A stretch of DNA of 64,000 nucleotides from an uncultured Clostridia bacterium (GTDB taxonomy: Bacteria > Bacillota > Clostridia > Lachnospirales > Anaerotignaceae), in contig CAJTZO010000005.1 of the NCBI GenBank assembly GCA_910583755.1, positions 1 through 64,000 of the forward strand, given 5' to 3'. The translations under genes were made by a program, and so were the position numbers. Positions 7,613-16,847 of this stretch are shown one piece after another. Under the pieces are notes generated by a model that was not told where the DNA came from, ran no database searches, and saw only the letters and a program-made list of their open reading frames with translations. Each line of letters begins with the position of its first letter. Position 1 is the stretch's first letter.

Positions 7613-9553
7613 ATGACCATTAAAGATATTGCAAAACTGGCTCAAGTTTCTGTTAGCACCGTTTCCAAAATATTAAATCATAAAGATGATGACATCAGCG
7701 AAGAAACTAGAAAAAAAGTATTAAAAATTGTAAAGCAATATCAATATACACCTTATTCTAAAGTTCGTGAAACTGCTGCATGGCGCAGCTGTACTTTTGC
7801 AGTTATTATACCAAAAAATTTATCTTATCAACAAGAATTGATTGTTAGTATAGAGCAGGCTGCTGTATCAAACGGCTATAATATTATGGTTTATTTTACA
7901 AAGACACAAGCAGATGAAATAAAATATATCCAAATATTATCTGGTAAGAATATGGATGCTATCTTATTGTATCCGATTGGAGAGCAAAAGAAAAGTATAG
8001 AATTGTTGGAACAGCAAAAAATTGCCTATTTGTTGTTAAAAAAGATAAAACAGACACAAATATTGCAGGTTTATGGAGACTATGAAAAAGCAACTTATCT
8101 TGCAACAAAACATTTAATTCAATATGGACACCAAAAAATAGGATTGCTTTTACAAGAAAATAGACATGGCGATGATTGTAAGGAAGGATATATGCAAGCA
8201 TTGTTTGAAGCAGATATTTTATTTGAGGCGGGAAACATTTTTGTAGGACAAGATGAGGTGGAAGCAGGCAGAATTGGAGCACATCAGTTGATTAACCGTA
8301 ATTTGTCAGCAGTGATTTGTGAAAATGAAAAAATTGCTTGTGCTACTTATGCAACTTGTCAAAGACATGCAACTAGAATCCCAAAAGATATTTCTGTTGT
8401 TTGCATTCATACAATGGGATTTTTTAATACATTGTATCCTAAATTGGATATTGTGACATTGAACTGGCAAGAAGTAGGCAAACAAGCCGTCAATATGATA
8501 TTGCAAAAAATAGAAAGCAAAAAAGAAATAACAAAAAATAGGGTTTCTGTTTCTCCTATTTTAATACAAGGAGAAAGTGTTTCTAATCCATTTGAAAAAA
8601 TATATGGTTCTTCTCAAAAAATGATTGTAGTGGGTAGTATGAATGTAGATAGTATTATTAATGTGGAAAAACTGCCAACAGATGGTGAAACTTTACTTTC
8701 TAATCATATTGTGGTACTACCAGGTGGAAAGGGACTGAATCAGGCTACTGCCACAGCAAAATTAGGAGGACTTGTATACATGATAGGCAGTTTGGGAAAT
8801 GATACGGATGGTAAAAAATTGTATCATTGTCTGGTGGAAAATGGGGTCAAAACAGAAGGAGTACGTTTTAGCACCACACTTTCTACCGGAAAAGCCTATG
8901 TCAATGTAGCAAAAGGTGGAGAAAGTACCATTGTAGTCTATCCGGGAGCAAATGGAGAATTGGATACTTACCAGATACGCCAGCAAAAAAAGTTGTTTCA
9001 GTTGGCACAATATTGTCTTTTATCCTTAGAGATTCCACAAAAAACGGCAATGTATACCATTAAAATGTGCCATGAAACAAATGTGATTGTATTTTTGAAA
9101 CCAGCTACTATAGAAACATTAGATTATGATGTTATGAAATATATTGATTATTTTATACCAAATGAAAAAGAATTACATAAGATTGTACAAGGCGAAGATT
9201 CTCTGGAACAAAAGGCAGAATGGTTATTCCAACAGGGAATAAAAAATGTGATTGTAACATTAGGTGCAAAAGGTTGTTATTTAAAAAATGAAGAATATCA
9301 TATGTATTTTAATGCGGCACCTTTTGAACCACAAGATACAACAGGAGCAGCAGACAGTTTTATTGCTGCTTTTGCAGTTGCTATAAGTGAAGGTAAAGAT
9401 ATTCTTAGTGCGATTGTTTTTGCAACATATGCAGCGGGAATTAGTGTTTCAAGGTTAGGTGCACAGCCTTCTATGCCAGATAGAACAGCGATTGACTTAT
9501 ATAAAGCAGAAATTATGGAAAAAATTGCAGAAATAAAGAAAGAACTTTATTGA
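7613..9553 (+). CDS. LacI-type regulator fused to ribokinase (PfkB)
   Basis: A 646-residue two-part protein. Residues 1-50 form a LacI helix-turn-helix (MTIKDIAKLAQVSVSTVSKI), about 60-325 a periplasmic-binding-protein-like sensor domain, and 337-640 a PfkB/ribokinase domain that begins VVGSMNVDSI. The kinase part keeps the ribose-binding PGGKGLNQA motif (370-378) and the presumed catalytic Asp581, but its anion-hole motif reads G-A-A-D (578-581) instead of G-A-G-D or A-A-G-D. It may therefore be a weak kinase or a sugar sensor rather than the main enzyme. A separate canonical ribokinase follows. It probably controls the downstream transporter operon from the strong promoter in front of it. 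Both domain calls are secure; regulation by the kinase domain is inference. Confidence 0.9.
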   Translation: MTIKDIAKLAQVSVSTVSKILNHKDDDISEETRKKVLKIVKQYQYTPYSKVRETAAWRSCTFAVIIPKNLSYQQELIVSIEQAAVSNGYNIMVYFTKTQADEIKYIQILSGKNMDAILLYPIGEQKKSIELLEQQKIAYLLLKKIKQTQILQVYGDYEKATYLATKHLIQYGHQKIGLLLQENRHGDDCKEGYMQALFEADILFEAGNIFVGQDEVEAGRIGAHQLINRNLSAVICENEKIACATYATCQRHATRIPKDISVVCIHTMGFFNTLYPKLDIVTLNWQEVGKQAVNMILQKIESKKEITKNRVSVSPILIQGESVSNPFEKIYGSSQKMIVVGSMNVDSIINVEKLPTDGETLLSNHIVVLPGGKGLNQATATAKLGGLVYMIGSLGNDTDGKKLYHCLVENGVKTEGVRFSTTLSTGKAYVNVAKGGESTIVVYPGANGELDTYQIRQQKKLFQLAQYCLLSLEIPQKTAMYTIKMCHETNVIVFLKPATIETLDYDVMKYIDYFIPNEKELHKIVQGEDSLEQKAEWLFQQGIKNVIVTLGAKGCYLKNEEYHMYFNAAPFEPQDTTGAADSFIAAFAVAISEGKDILSAIVFATYAAGISVSRLGAQPSMPDRTAIDLYKAEIMEKIAEIKKELY

Positions 9554-9588
9554 CAATGAAATATTGTGCAGGAGAAAGGAAGAAAGTT

Positions 9589-10518
9589 ATGTGGAAATTG
9601 TTAGTAGTGGGAAGTTTAAACATGGATACGGTACTAAATGTTTCCAAAATACCACAAAGAGGAGAAACGATATTAGGAAAAGAAATTTCCTATGTTCCTG
9701 GGGGAAAAGGAGCTAATCAGGCGTATGCCATGGGAAAATTGGGGGCAAAAGTGGCAATGATTGGTTGTGTTGGTGCAGATGGAAATGCTACAAAACTGAT
9801 TCAAAATTTGCAGTCTGTTCATGTGGATACAAGAGCAATCCAAGTTTTTCAAAAGGAACCTACCGGAATCGCCTTAATTACGGTGGAAGAAAGTGGAGAA
9901 AATAGTATTGTTGTCATTGCAGGTGCAAATTCTAAATTAACGAAACAGTGGATAATCCAACAACAAAAATATATAGAGGAATGTGATATTGTTGTGGCTC
10001 AGTTGGAGACTCCTCTTGATAGTATTTGCACTGTAGCAGAATTAGCAAAACAAAAAGGAAAGATGATGTTATTAGACCCCGCACCAGCGCAAAAAGAGTT
10101 GCCACTATCTCTTTTAAAAAATATTTCTATTCTCAAACCAAATGAGACAGAATTACAAATATTAACAGGAAAACCAACGAATACAGAACAAGAAATTGTT
10201 TTAGCAGCAAGAGAACTTATTGCGAAAGGAGTAGAAAAAGTAGTTGTTACATTGGGAGAAAAAGGTGCAATGCTTGTAACAGAACAAGAATATCAATTAT
10301 TTCCAGCAAAAAAGGTAAAAGCAGTTGATACAACAGCAGCAGGTGATGCTTTTACAGCAGGGCTTGCGCTCAAACTTTCAGAAGGTTGTACTTGTGAACA
10401 AGCTATTCCATTTGCAATAAAGGTATCTTCCATTGTTGTTACAAGAAAAGGCGCACAAACTTCTATCCCAAGTTATGAGGAAGTTATAAAAGTAGACGAA
10501 AGTTCTACAAATATATAA
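9589..10518 (+). CDS. rbsK: Ribokinase
   Basis: A 309-residue PfkB-family kinase with the ribokinase N-terminal motif GSLNMDTVLNV, the sugar-binding VPGGKGANQAYA, KPNETEL in the middle and the catalytic DTTAAGDAFTAG near the C-terminus; all are canonical. It phosphorylates D-ribose, or a closely related ribosyl compound, to the 5-phosphate. The ATG at 9589 follows GGAGAAAGGAAG; in-frame TTG 9550 and ATG 9556 overlap or abut the previous stop and lack a site. It is co-directional with the upstream LacI-ribokinase fusion and the downstream BMP/ABC transporter, which suggests that imported nucleosides or ribosides yield ribose for this enzyme. Confidence 0.92.
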   Translation: MWKLLVVGSLNMDTVLNVSKIPQRGETILGKEISYVPGGKGANQAYAMGKLGAKVAMIGCVGADGNATKLIQNLQSVHVDTRAIQVFQKEPTGIALITVEESGENSIVVIAGANSKLTKQWIIQQQKYIEECDIVVAQLETPLDSICTVAELAKQKGKMMLLDPAPAQKELPLSLLKNISILKPNETELQILTGKPTNTEQEIVLAARELIAKGVEKVVVTLGEKGAMLVTEQEYQLFPAKKVKAVDTTAAGDAFTAGLALKLSEGCTCEQAIPFAIKVSSIVVTRKGAQTSIPSYEEVIKVDESSTNI

Positions 10519-10534
10519 AAAGGAGTGTAAAAAA

Positions 10535-11668
10535 ATGAAAAAGAGATTAGCAAAATTAGCATCACTATTTTTAGCAAGCACTATGCTTTTGAGTATGGTA
10601 GGCTGTGGTGGCGGTAGTGGCACAGACAATTTAGAGGAAACAGCAGAAGGGAATGACAGTGGAAAACCTTCTTTTGTATTTGTTTGTACAGGACAATTAG
10701 GAGACAAATCTTTTAATGACTCTGCAAACAATGGAGTGACTCAAATTGCAGAAACACTTGGCTGTGAAACAAAAGTTATCGAAATTGGTCGTGACCAAAC
10801 AAAATGGGAACCAACCTTTCAAGATTTAGCAGAAGAGGGAAAATATGATGTCATTATTACCAATGGTTCTAGTTCAGCAGAAGTAGTGGAAAAGGTTTCA
10901 GAAGAATTTCCAGAACAAAAATTTGTTATGTTTGACTCTGAAATAGAAGATGGTAAATACCCCAATGTATATGCTATCAGCTATAAGCAAAATGAAGGTT
11001 CTTATTTAGCAGGAGTTTTGGCAGCACTTGTGACATCATCTGATATGGAGTATGCAAATGAAGATAAAAAAATTGGCTTTGTAGGTGGTTCAGAACACCC
11101 CATTATTACAGACTTTTTAGTAGGATATATTGAGGGTGCCAAATCAGTAGAGCCGGATATTAAAGTATATGTTTCTTATATTGGCTCATGGGATGACACA
11201 GCAAAGGGAAAAGAAACAGCCATTGCACAATATAATCAGGGAGTTGACATTATCTTCCCAGCAGCAGAGCAAGCAGGTTTAGGTTGTGTGGAAGCTGCAA
11301 CAGAAATGAATAAGTATATTATTGGAGTAGACTCTGACCAAGCCATGCTTTTTAAAGGAACAGATGAAGCTAAAGCAAATGTAATCTTGACCTCTGTATT
11401 AAAAGAAGTTGGAAATTCTCTTGTAAGAATGGCAGAAATGGAAATCAATGGAACTGTTCCTTATGGTGCTTATGAAAGTCTTGGTATTCAAGAAGGTGGT
11501 ACCGGAATTGCTATCAATGAATACTATGAAAAAAATGTTCCAGAAGAAATTAGAACAAAAGTAACAGAAGCACAAAATAAAGTAGGACAAGGTGAAGTAC
11601 AAATCACTTCTGCTTTGGGAGAAGACCAAGCAAAAATACAAGCAATTATTGATTCTGTTGCACCATAA
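10535..11668 (+). CDS. BMP-family nucleoside-binding lipoprotein
   Basis: A 377-residue substrate-binding lipoprotein with an N-terminal signal (MKKRLAKLASLFLAS) and a lipobox ending VGC, giving lipidation at Cys24. The mature part begins with the BMP/PnrA hallmark LGDKSFNDSANNG, followed by GGSEHPIITDF and a DQAML ligand region. BMP proteins bind purine and pyrimidine nucleosides and deliver them to ABC transporters of the NupOPQ type, and that ATPase and both permeases are the next three genes. AAAGGAGTG is a good ribosome binding site. A long fold-back separates it from the ATPase gene and may allow higher expression of the binding protein. Confidence 0.94.
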   Translation: MKKRLAKLASLFLASTMLLSMVGCGGGSGTDNLEETAEGNDSGKPSFVFVCTGQLGDKSFNDSANNGVTQIAETLGCETKVIEIGRDQTKWEPTFQDLAEEGKYDVIITNGSSSAEVVEKVSEEFPEQKFVMFDSEIEDGKYPNVYAISYKQNEGSYLAGVLAALVTSSDMEYANEDKKIGFVGGSEHPIITDFLVGYIEGAKSVEPDIKVYVSYIGSWDDTAKGKETAIAQYNQGVDIIFPAAEQAGLGCVEAATEMNKYIIGVDSDQAMLFKGTDEAKANVILTSVLKEVGNSLVRMAEMEINGTVPYGAYESLGIQEGGTGIAINEYYEKNVPEEIRTKVTEAQNKVGQGEVQITSALGEDQAKIQAIIDSVAP

Positions 11669-11679
11669 ATTAGGAAAAG

Positions 11680-11791
11680 AAAACCTTGAGACTTTATTTT
11701 AAATACTGCAAGTTTTTTGAAAAGAATTTGACCAAAAACTTTATTGCAAAATGAGTATTTTATGAAATGAGAATAACGCTCTCAAGGTTTT
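11680..11791 (+). repeat. Fold-back between BMP and ABC ATPase genes
   Basis: Perfect 12-base arms AAAACCTTGAGA (11680-11691) and TCTCAAGGTTTT (11780-11791) enclose a second pair, AAATACT/AGTATTT. The right arm is followed by ATCTTTT. It resembles the terminal parts of the dispersed repeats and could act as a partial terminator or as an RNA end protecting the lipoprotein message. Confidence 0.6.
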
Positions 11792-11822
11792 ATCTTTTAT
11801 AATGATAGAAGGGAGCTTGGCT

Positions 11823-13367
11823 ATGGGGAATGAAATATTGCGTATGGAACAAATTACAAAGATATATCCAAACGGTGTTATGGCAAATAAAGAAGTAAAT
11901 TTATTTGTCAATGCAGGAGAAATTCATGCCCTTATGGGAGAAAATGGTGCCGGAAAGTCTACATTGATGAAAATATTATTCGGCATTGAACCCAAAGACA
12001 GTGGAAAAATTTATTTTGAAGGAAAAGAAGTCAATTCTCAAAGCGCAGCAGAAACCATTCAATTAGGCATTGGTATGGTGCATCAACATTTTATGCTTGT
12101 GGAGTCATTGCGTGTGTATGAAAATGTAATACTGGGAATGGAGCCAAAAAAAGGAATCTTTACAGATAAAGAAAGTGCTATACAGCTTGTAAAGGATATG
12201 GCAAAAAAATATAATTTGAATGTAGACCCTATGGCAAGAGTGTCTGATTTATCGGTTGGTGTCAAGCAAAAAGTAGAAATTTTAAAGGTATTGGTTCGAG
12301 GCGCAAAACTTTTAATCTTAGATGAGCCAACAGCAGTATTGACACCACAGGAAACAAAAGAATTATTTGAGCAGCTTATGTTGTTAAAACAAAATGGACA
12401 TACCATTATTTTTATCTCTCACAAAATTAAAGAGGTAAGACAAATTTGTGATAATATTACTGTATTAAGAGGTGGACGTTATGTAGGAACTATGCCTGTA
12501 GCTGATTCTACCGAGGAAGAAATATCACGTTTTATGGTGGGTCGTGATGTAGTATTAAAAGTAAATAAAAAACCAGCACAGTTTGGAGAAACATTATTAG
12601 AAGTACAAAATATAACTTATTGGAATCAGGAAAATAAAAAGGTATTAAATAATGTTTCCTTTTCGTTAAAAAGAGGGCAAATTTTAGGGGTTGCAGGGGT
12701 AGAAGGAAACGGACAAAATGAATTAGCAGAGTGTATTTTTGGATTTTATAAAAATATACAAGGCAAGATTTTATTAAATGGACAAAATTTATTAGAAAAA
12801 ACAATTTATGAAATTCGTTCTTCTGGTGTTTCTTATATTCCAGAAGACCGCATTAAAACAGGTGTTGCAAAAGATGTTACAATATGGGAAAATTTAGTTT
12901 CTGATAGAATTGACAACAAAGAATTAAAAAAGAATGGCATTTTAAATCATAAAAAAATTATAACAATGGCAAAAGAATTAATCAATAATTTTGCAATTCT
13001 TTGTAAAAATGAATATCAGCAAGCTGGAATGTTGTCAGGAGGGAACATGCAAAAAGTAGTAGTAGCAAGAGAGTTTTCTGCAAACCCAGAACTACTGATT
13101 GCAAATCAGCCAACAAGAGGCATTGATGTTGGTGCAAATGAATTTATTTGGAAAAAAATTGTAGAACAAAGAGATGCTGGTAAGGGGATTTTGTTAATTT
13201 CCGCAGACTTAAATGAAGTTATGGAATTAAGTGATAGTATTCTTGTAATGTGTGATGGAGAAATTGCAGCCTATTTTGAAAATAGTAAAGATGTTACAGA
13301 ATATGAATTAGGTATGTATATGCTTGGGATTAAAAAGCAAGCAGAGCAAGAAAGGGAGGGAGCATAA
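11823..13367 (+). CDS. Nucleoside ABC transporter ATPase (two ABC domains)
   Basis: A 514-residue duplicated ATPase of the RbsA/NupO type. The first domain has Walker A GENGAGKST, signature LSVGVKQKVEI and Walker B LLILDEPTAVLT. The second has the degenerate Walker A GVEGNGQNE, signature LSGGNMQKVVVAREF and ANQPTRGIDVGA, the usual asymmetry of this family. It energises nucleoside import with the two permeases that follow. The ATG at 11823 has GGGAG eight bases upstream; the ATG at 11802 would add seven residues without a site. Its stop overlaps the next start by one base (TAATG). Confidence 0.94.
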   Translation: MGNEILRMEQITKIYPNGVMANKEVNLFVNAGEIHALMGENGAGKSTLMKILFGIEPKDSGKIYFEGKEVNSQSAAETIQLGIGMVHQHFMLVESLRVYENVILGMEPKKGIFTDKESAIQLVKDMAKKYNLNVDPMARVSDLSVGVKQKVEILKVLVRGAKLLILDEPTAVLTPQETKELFEQLMLLKQNGHTIIFISHKIKEVRQICDNITVLRGGRYVGTMPVADSTEEEISRFMVGRDVVLKVNKKPAQFGETLLEVQNITYWNQENKKVLNNVSFSLKRGQILGVAGVEGNGQNELAECIFGFYKNIQGKILLNGQNLLEKTIYEIRSSGVSYIPEDRIKTGVAKDVTIWENLVSDRIDNKELKKNGILNHKKIITMAKELINNFAILCKNEYQQAGMLSGGNMQKVVVAREFSANPELLIANQPTRGIDVGANEFIWKKIVEQRDAGKGILLISADLNEVMELSDSILVMCDGEIAAYFENSKDVTEYELGMYMLGIKKQAEQEREGA

Positions 13368-14449
13368 TGAATCAAAAAGTAAGTGCTATGACCATTGTAG
13401 AAATATTGAGAACAATGGTAGCAATCTTTTGTTCTCTTTTAATGGTATTTGCTATTATATTATTAGTAAGTAACCAACCACTTTCTGCATTAAGAGATTT
13501 TTTAATCGGACCATTCACTTCTGTTAGAAGAATGGGAAATGTCATAGAAGCAATGACACCTTTAATTTTTACCGGGCTTTCTGTTACAATGTTATATCGT
13601 GCTGGACTTTTTAATTTGGCAATGGAAGGTGCTTTTTTTATCGGGGCTGTGGCAGCAACAGCAGGCGCATTGCTGTTTGATTTACCAGCTGGGATTAATT
13701 TAATGGTAGCAATGTTGTTTGCAATGGCAGCGGGAGGACTTGTTACATTGATACCAGCAATCTTAAAAGTGAAATGCCATGCAAATGAGTTAGTAACTTC
13801 TTTAATGTTAAACTATGTTTGTTTATATTTAGGCTTATATATTATTACAGCATTTTTTTATGACCCTCAAATGAATTCCAATTATTCTTATATGTTTGCA
13901 GATAGTATGGTGTTGCCTAAATTATTTCCCAAAACAAGAATCAATACTGGAACGATAGTTGCCCTTGTGATGGTGGTTGTTGTATGGTTGATATTGAACA
14001 AAACATCATTTGGTTATAAAGTAACATTAGTTGGAAAAAATGAGACAATGGCAAAATATTCTGGGATTCATGCAGGTGCTATGATAATTGGTTCGCAAAT
14101 ATTAGGTGGTGTTTTGGCTGGTTTGGGTGGCTCTGTGGAATTGTTTGGAATGTATCAAAGATTTCAATATCAAGGTTTACCCGGCTATGGTTGGGATGGT
14201 GTACTTATTGCGATTGTGGCACGGTATCAAGCAAAATATATTCCATTAGCGGCATTATTTTTGGCATATTTAAGAATCGGTGCAGATATCATGTCAAGAA
14301 ATACAGATATTCCATTTGAAATTGTAAAAATTATACAAGCAATTATGATTGTATTAATTTCAGCACAGGCAATTTTGAGTAAATACCGTCAAAAATTAGT
14401 AGTAAAAGAAGCAAAAGAATTAGAGGAAATGGAGGGAAAAACAGCATGA
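13367..14449 (+). CDS. Nucleoside ABC transporter permease 1
   Basis: A 360-residue integral membrane protein of the BPD_transp_2 family, NupP/YufP-like, with the conserved segments FNLAMEGAFFIGA, CHANELVTSLMLNY and GLPGYGWDGVLIA. It pairs with the next permease to form the membrane channel of a BMP-dependent nucleoside importer. It starts one base into the ATPase stop codon and overlaps the next gene by four bases (ATGA), so the three transporter genes are translationally coupled. It has an acidic, Lys-rich cytosolic tail. Confidence 0.93.
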   Translation: MNQKVSAMTIVEILRTMVAIFCSLLMVFAIILLVSNQPLSALRDFLIGPFTSVRRMGNVIEAMTPLIFTGLSVTMLYRAGLFNLAMEGAFFIGAVAATAGALLFDLPAGINLMVAMLFAMAAGGLVTLIPAILKVKCHANELVTSLMLNYVCLYLGLYIITAFFYDPQMNSNYSYMFADSMVLPKLFPKTRINTGTIVALVMVVVVWLILNKTSFGYKVTLVGKNETMAKYSGIHAGAMIIGSQILGGVLAGLGGSVELFGMYQRFQYQGLPGYGWDGVLIAIVARYQAKYIPLAALFLAYLRIGADIMSRNTDIPFEIVKIIQAIMIVLISAQAILSKYRQKLVVKEAKELEEMEGKTA

Positions 14450-15351
14450 TTGATATTATATTCTCAACCGACTTTTTTTTCACTACCATTCGTGTGATGA
14501 CACCAATTTTATTTGCGGCATTGGCTTGTATGGTGTTTACTAAAGGTGGCATTGATTCTATTGGTACAGAAGGGATTATGTTAAGTTGTGCATTAGCTGG
14601 TCCTTTAGGAAGTTATTTTACAAAAAGTGCTTTTATGGGCGTATTGATTGCTATGATAATTGGTGCGGCATTGGCTTGCCTTTTTGGATATGTTACAATC
14701 TCCTTAAAAAGTGAGCCAGTATTAGCCGGAATTGCTTTAAATACATTAGCTAGTGGCTTGACAATTTTTGTGATTTATTATACAACAGGGGAAAAAGGTT
14801 CTACACAGAGCTTGATGAGTCCTACTGTGCCAAATATAGAAATTCCTATGTTAAAAGGAATTCCAATCATAGGAGAAATCTTTTCAGGACACAGCCTTTT
14901 GACCTATTTCGGCTTATTAATTATGGTGCTTTTAGCCTTTTTTATCTATCGAACACCCGCAGGCTTGCGGATTCGTTCGGTAGGAGAAAATCCAGAAGCA
15001 GCAAAATCTGTTGGGATTTCTGTAGGAAAGTATAAATATATGGCATTAATCATAGCAGGGGCATTATGTGGATTAGGTGGCGCGTATATGTCTATGAGTT
15101 ATGTCTCTTTCTTTTCTAAAGAAATGATTGCAGGACGTGGTTTTATTGGTATGGCAGCGGAGTCTATGGGACGCGGAACACCTTGGGGCGTTACTTTATC
15201 AGCATTGTTGTTTGGTGCAGCAGATTCCCTTGCAATTCGATTACAGTTGTTGCAGTTGCCAGCACAGTTAATACAGACCATTCCTTATGTTATTACCATT
15301 ATTGCCATTGCTATTTATTCGTATTCTCGTTCCAAACAAAGAAAAAAATAA
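14446..15351 (+). CDS. Nucleoside ABC transporter permease 2
   Basis: A 301-residue membrane protein of the NupQ/YufQ type, with the family landmarks GGIDSIGTEGIMLS near the N-terminus and RSVGENPEAAKSVGISV in the cytosolic coupling loop. The later MAAESMGRGTPWG segment is also typical. It is the second half of the importer channel with permease 1, whose gene it overlaps by four bases. An A/T-rich gap with a degenerate hairpin separates it from the next gene. Confidence 0.93.
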   Translation: MIDIIFSTDFFFTTIRVMTPILFAALACMVFTKGGIDSIGTEGIMLSCALAGPLGSYFTKSAFMGVLIAMIIGAALACLFGYVTISLKSEPVLAGIALNTLASGLTIFVIYYTTGEKGSTQSLMSPTVPNIEIPMLKGIPIIGEIFSGHSLLTYFGLLIMVLLAFFIYRTPAGLRIRSVGENPEAAKSVGISVGKYKYMALIIAGALCGLGGAYMSMSYVSFFSKEMIAGRGFIGMAAESMGRGTPWGVTLSALLFGAADSLAIRLQLLQLPAQLIQTIPYVITIIAIAIYSYSRSKQRKK

Positions 15352-15433
15352 GATTTTTGTTCAGCTTTTTTGAAAAAAGTTGGTAGTTTTAAGTGGCACT
15401 CAAGTTTTTGCTTTTGATAAAGGAGGTTATTTT

Positions 15434-16846
15434 GTGATAAAAAAAGCATGGGAATATGAAAGGGATTGGATAGAAAATGCAGTACCACCAACAGTAGAGC
15501 AAAGTTGTGAACAAAGTTGGCTAGAATATCTGGAGGCGGGAAAAGCATCTGATAAAAAGTTATTTACAGATTGGTTTAGTGTAGTACCTGGTTCCAAAGC
15601 GCCTTGTCATTTGGTTGTGGCAGCCATACAAAGTATGGATAATAGGGGTTACAATGTGACAGAAGCAGAAAAATATATTGAGGCAGGCTTACAAGCAGAA
15701 AAAGAAAAAGATGGTGCAGCAATCCAACAAATTACAGCAAAAATCTATTATTTGCTAAATACAGCAAAAAAAGATGATACTTCTTCTTACTGGAATTATA
15801 AACATTATAGAACATGGCAGGATATTGAAGAAGAAGTAATTTTTCCAGAACCGATAGAAATAGATGTGTTTTGTGATGCTTTTGCACAAAAAGTAACGTA
15901 TGGCTGGCTTGGACAACTGATAGGTGGGGCATTAGGTACACAGATAGAAGGCTATACCGCAGAAAATATTAAAAAGAAATTTGGTGACGTAAAAGGGTAT
16001 CTTAGAGAACCAGAAACCTATAATGATGATATTACATATGAATTAGCTTTTTTAGAAGGATTTTGTCAAAAAGGATATGAGATTACAGCAGAAGATATTG
16101 CAGAACAATGGCTTGCTCTTATTGCAGATGGCTATTCCGCAGAAGAAATTGCACTTTCTAATTTAAGAAGGGGAATTTTGCCACCAGAAAGTGGTACAAT
16201 AGGAAATTATTTTTATGATTGGATAGGTGCACAGATGAGAACAGCCATTCATGGTATGGTTGCACCCGGAAATCCAAAATTAGCAGCAAAATTAGCGATT
16301 TATGATAGCATGATTTCCCATTCTAATAATGGCATGATAGGAGGTATGTTTAATGCTGTCCTTGTGTCCTTAAGTTTTGTGGAAAAAGATGCAAAAATCT
16401 TATTGCAAAAAACAATATCCCTATTACCGCAAAAAAGTGAATATGCTTCTATTGTATCATTTGTGTTGGAGCAGTGTAAAAAATATCATACATGGCAAGA
16501 GGCATGGCGTGTTTGTGAGGAATATTTTAAAGAATATCATTGGATACATGCCTATCCCAATGCAGCAGCAGAAGTAGTAGCTTTATGGTATGGAGAAAAT
16601 GACTTTGAGAAAACTGCTTATATTATCTGTATGTTAGGACAGGATGTTGACTGTACCGCAGCACCAATTTTAAATGCACTTGCTATATTGATTGATTTTA
16701 ATGGTGTGGACCAGAAAAAATATGTACAGCCACTAGGTGACACCATTTGTACTATGATGCGAAAAATGCAACAATTTACAATAACAGAGTTATGTGATAA
16801 AACTGTAAAAGCCATTAGAAATGCTTGTCAAAAGAGGAGGGAATAA
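15434..16846 (+). CDS. ADP-ribosylglycohydrolase-family protein
   Basis: A 470-residue protein: about 150 N-terminal residues that I do not recognise, then an ADP-ribosylglycohydrolase (DraG) fold. Its landmarks are GQLIGGALGTQIEG, the acidic YNDDITYELAFLE (the position of the metal-binding TDDT-type motif), HSNNGMIGGMF and GQDVDCTAAPILNAL. The family removes ADP-ribose or related ribosyl groups from substrates with a dinuclear Mg centre. Between a nucleoside importer and ribokinases it more likely splits an imported N-ribosyl compound than reverses protein ADP-ribosylation; this is inference. The GTG at 15434 has AGGAGG seven bases before it; an upstream ATG at 15380 has none. The next gene starts one base after the stop. 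Confidence 0.85.
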   Translation: MIKKAWEYERDWIENAVPPTVEQSCEQSWLEYLEAGKASDKKLFTDWFSVVPGSKAPCHLVVAAIQSMDNRGYNVTEAEKYIEAGLQAEKEKDGAAIQQITAKIYYLLNTAKKDDTSSYWNYKHYRTWQDIEEEVIFPEPIEIDVFCDAFAQKVTYGWLGQLIGGALGTQIEGYTAENIKKKFGDVKGYLREPETYNDDITYELAFLEGFCQKGYEITAEDIAEQWLALIADGYSAEEIALSNLRRGILPPESGTIGNYFYDWIGAQMRTAIHGMVAPGNPKLAAKLAIYDSMISHSNNGMIGGMFNAVLVSLSFVEKDAKILLQKTISLLPQKSEYASIVSFVLEQCKKYHTWQEAWRVCEEYFKEYHWIHAYPNAAAEVVALWYGENDFEKTAYIICMLGQDVDCTAAPILNALAILIDFNGVDQKKYVQPLGDTICTMMRKMQQFTITELCDKTVKAIRNACQKRRE

Positions 16847-16847
16847 T

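Noticed and set aside
9550..9588. Upstream TTG/ATG starts for ribokinase
   Set aside because: They would overlap or abut the previous stop, add unmatched residues and have no ribosome binding site.
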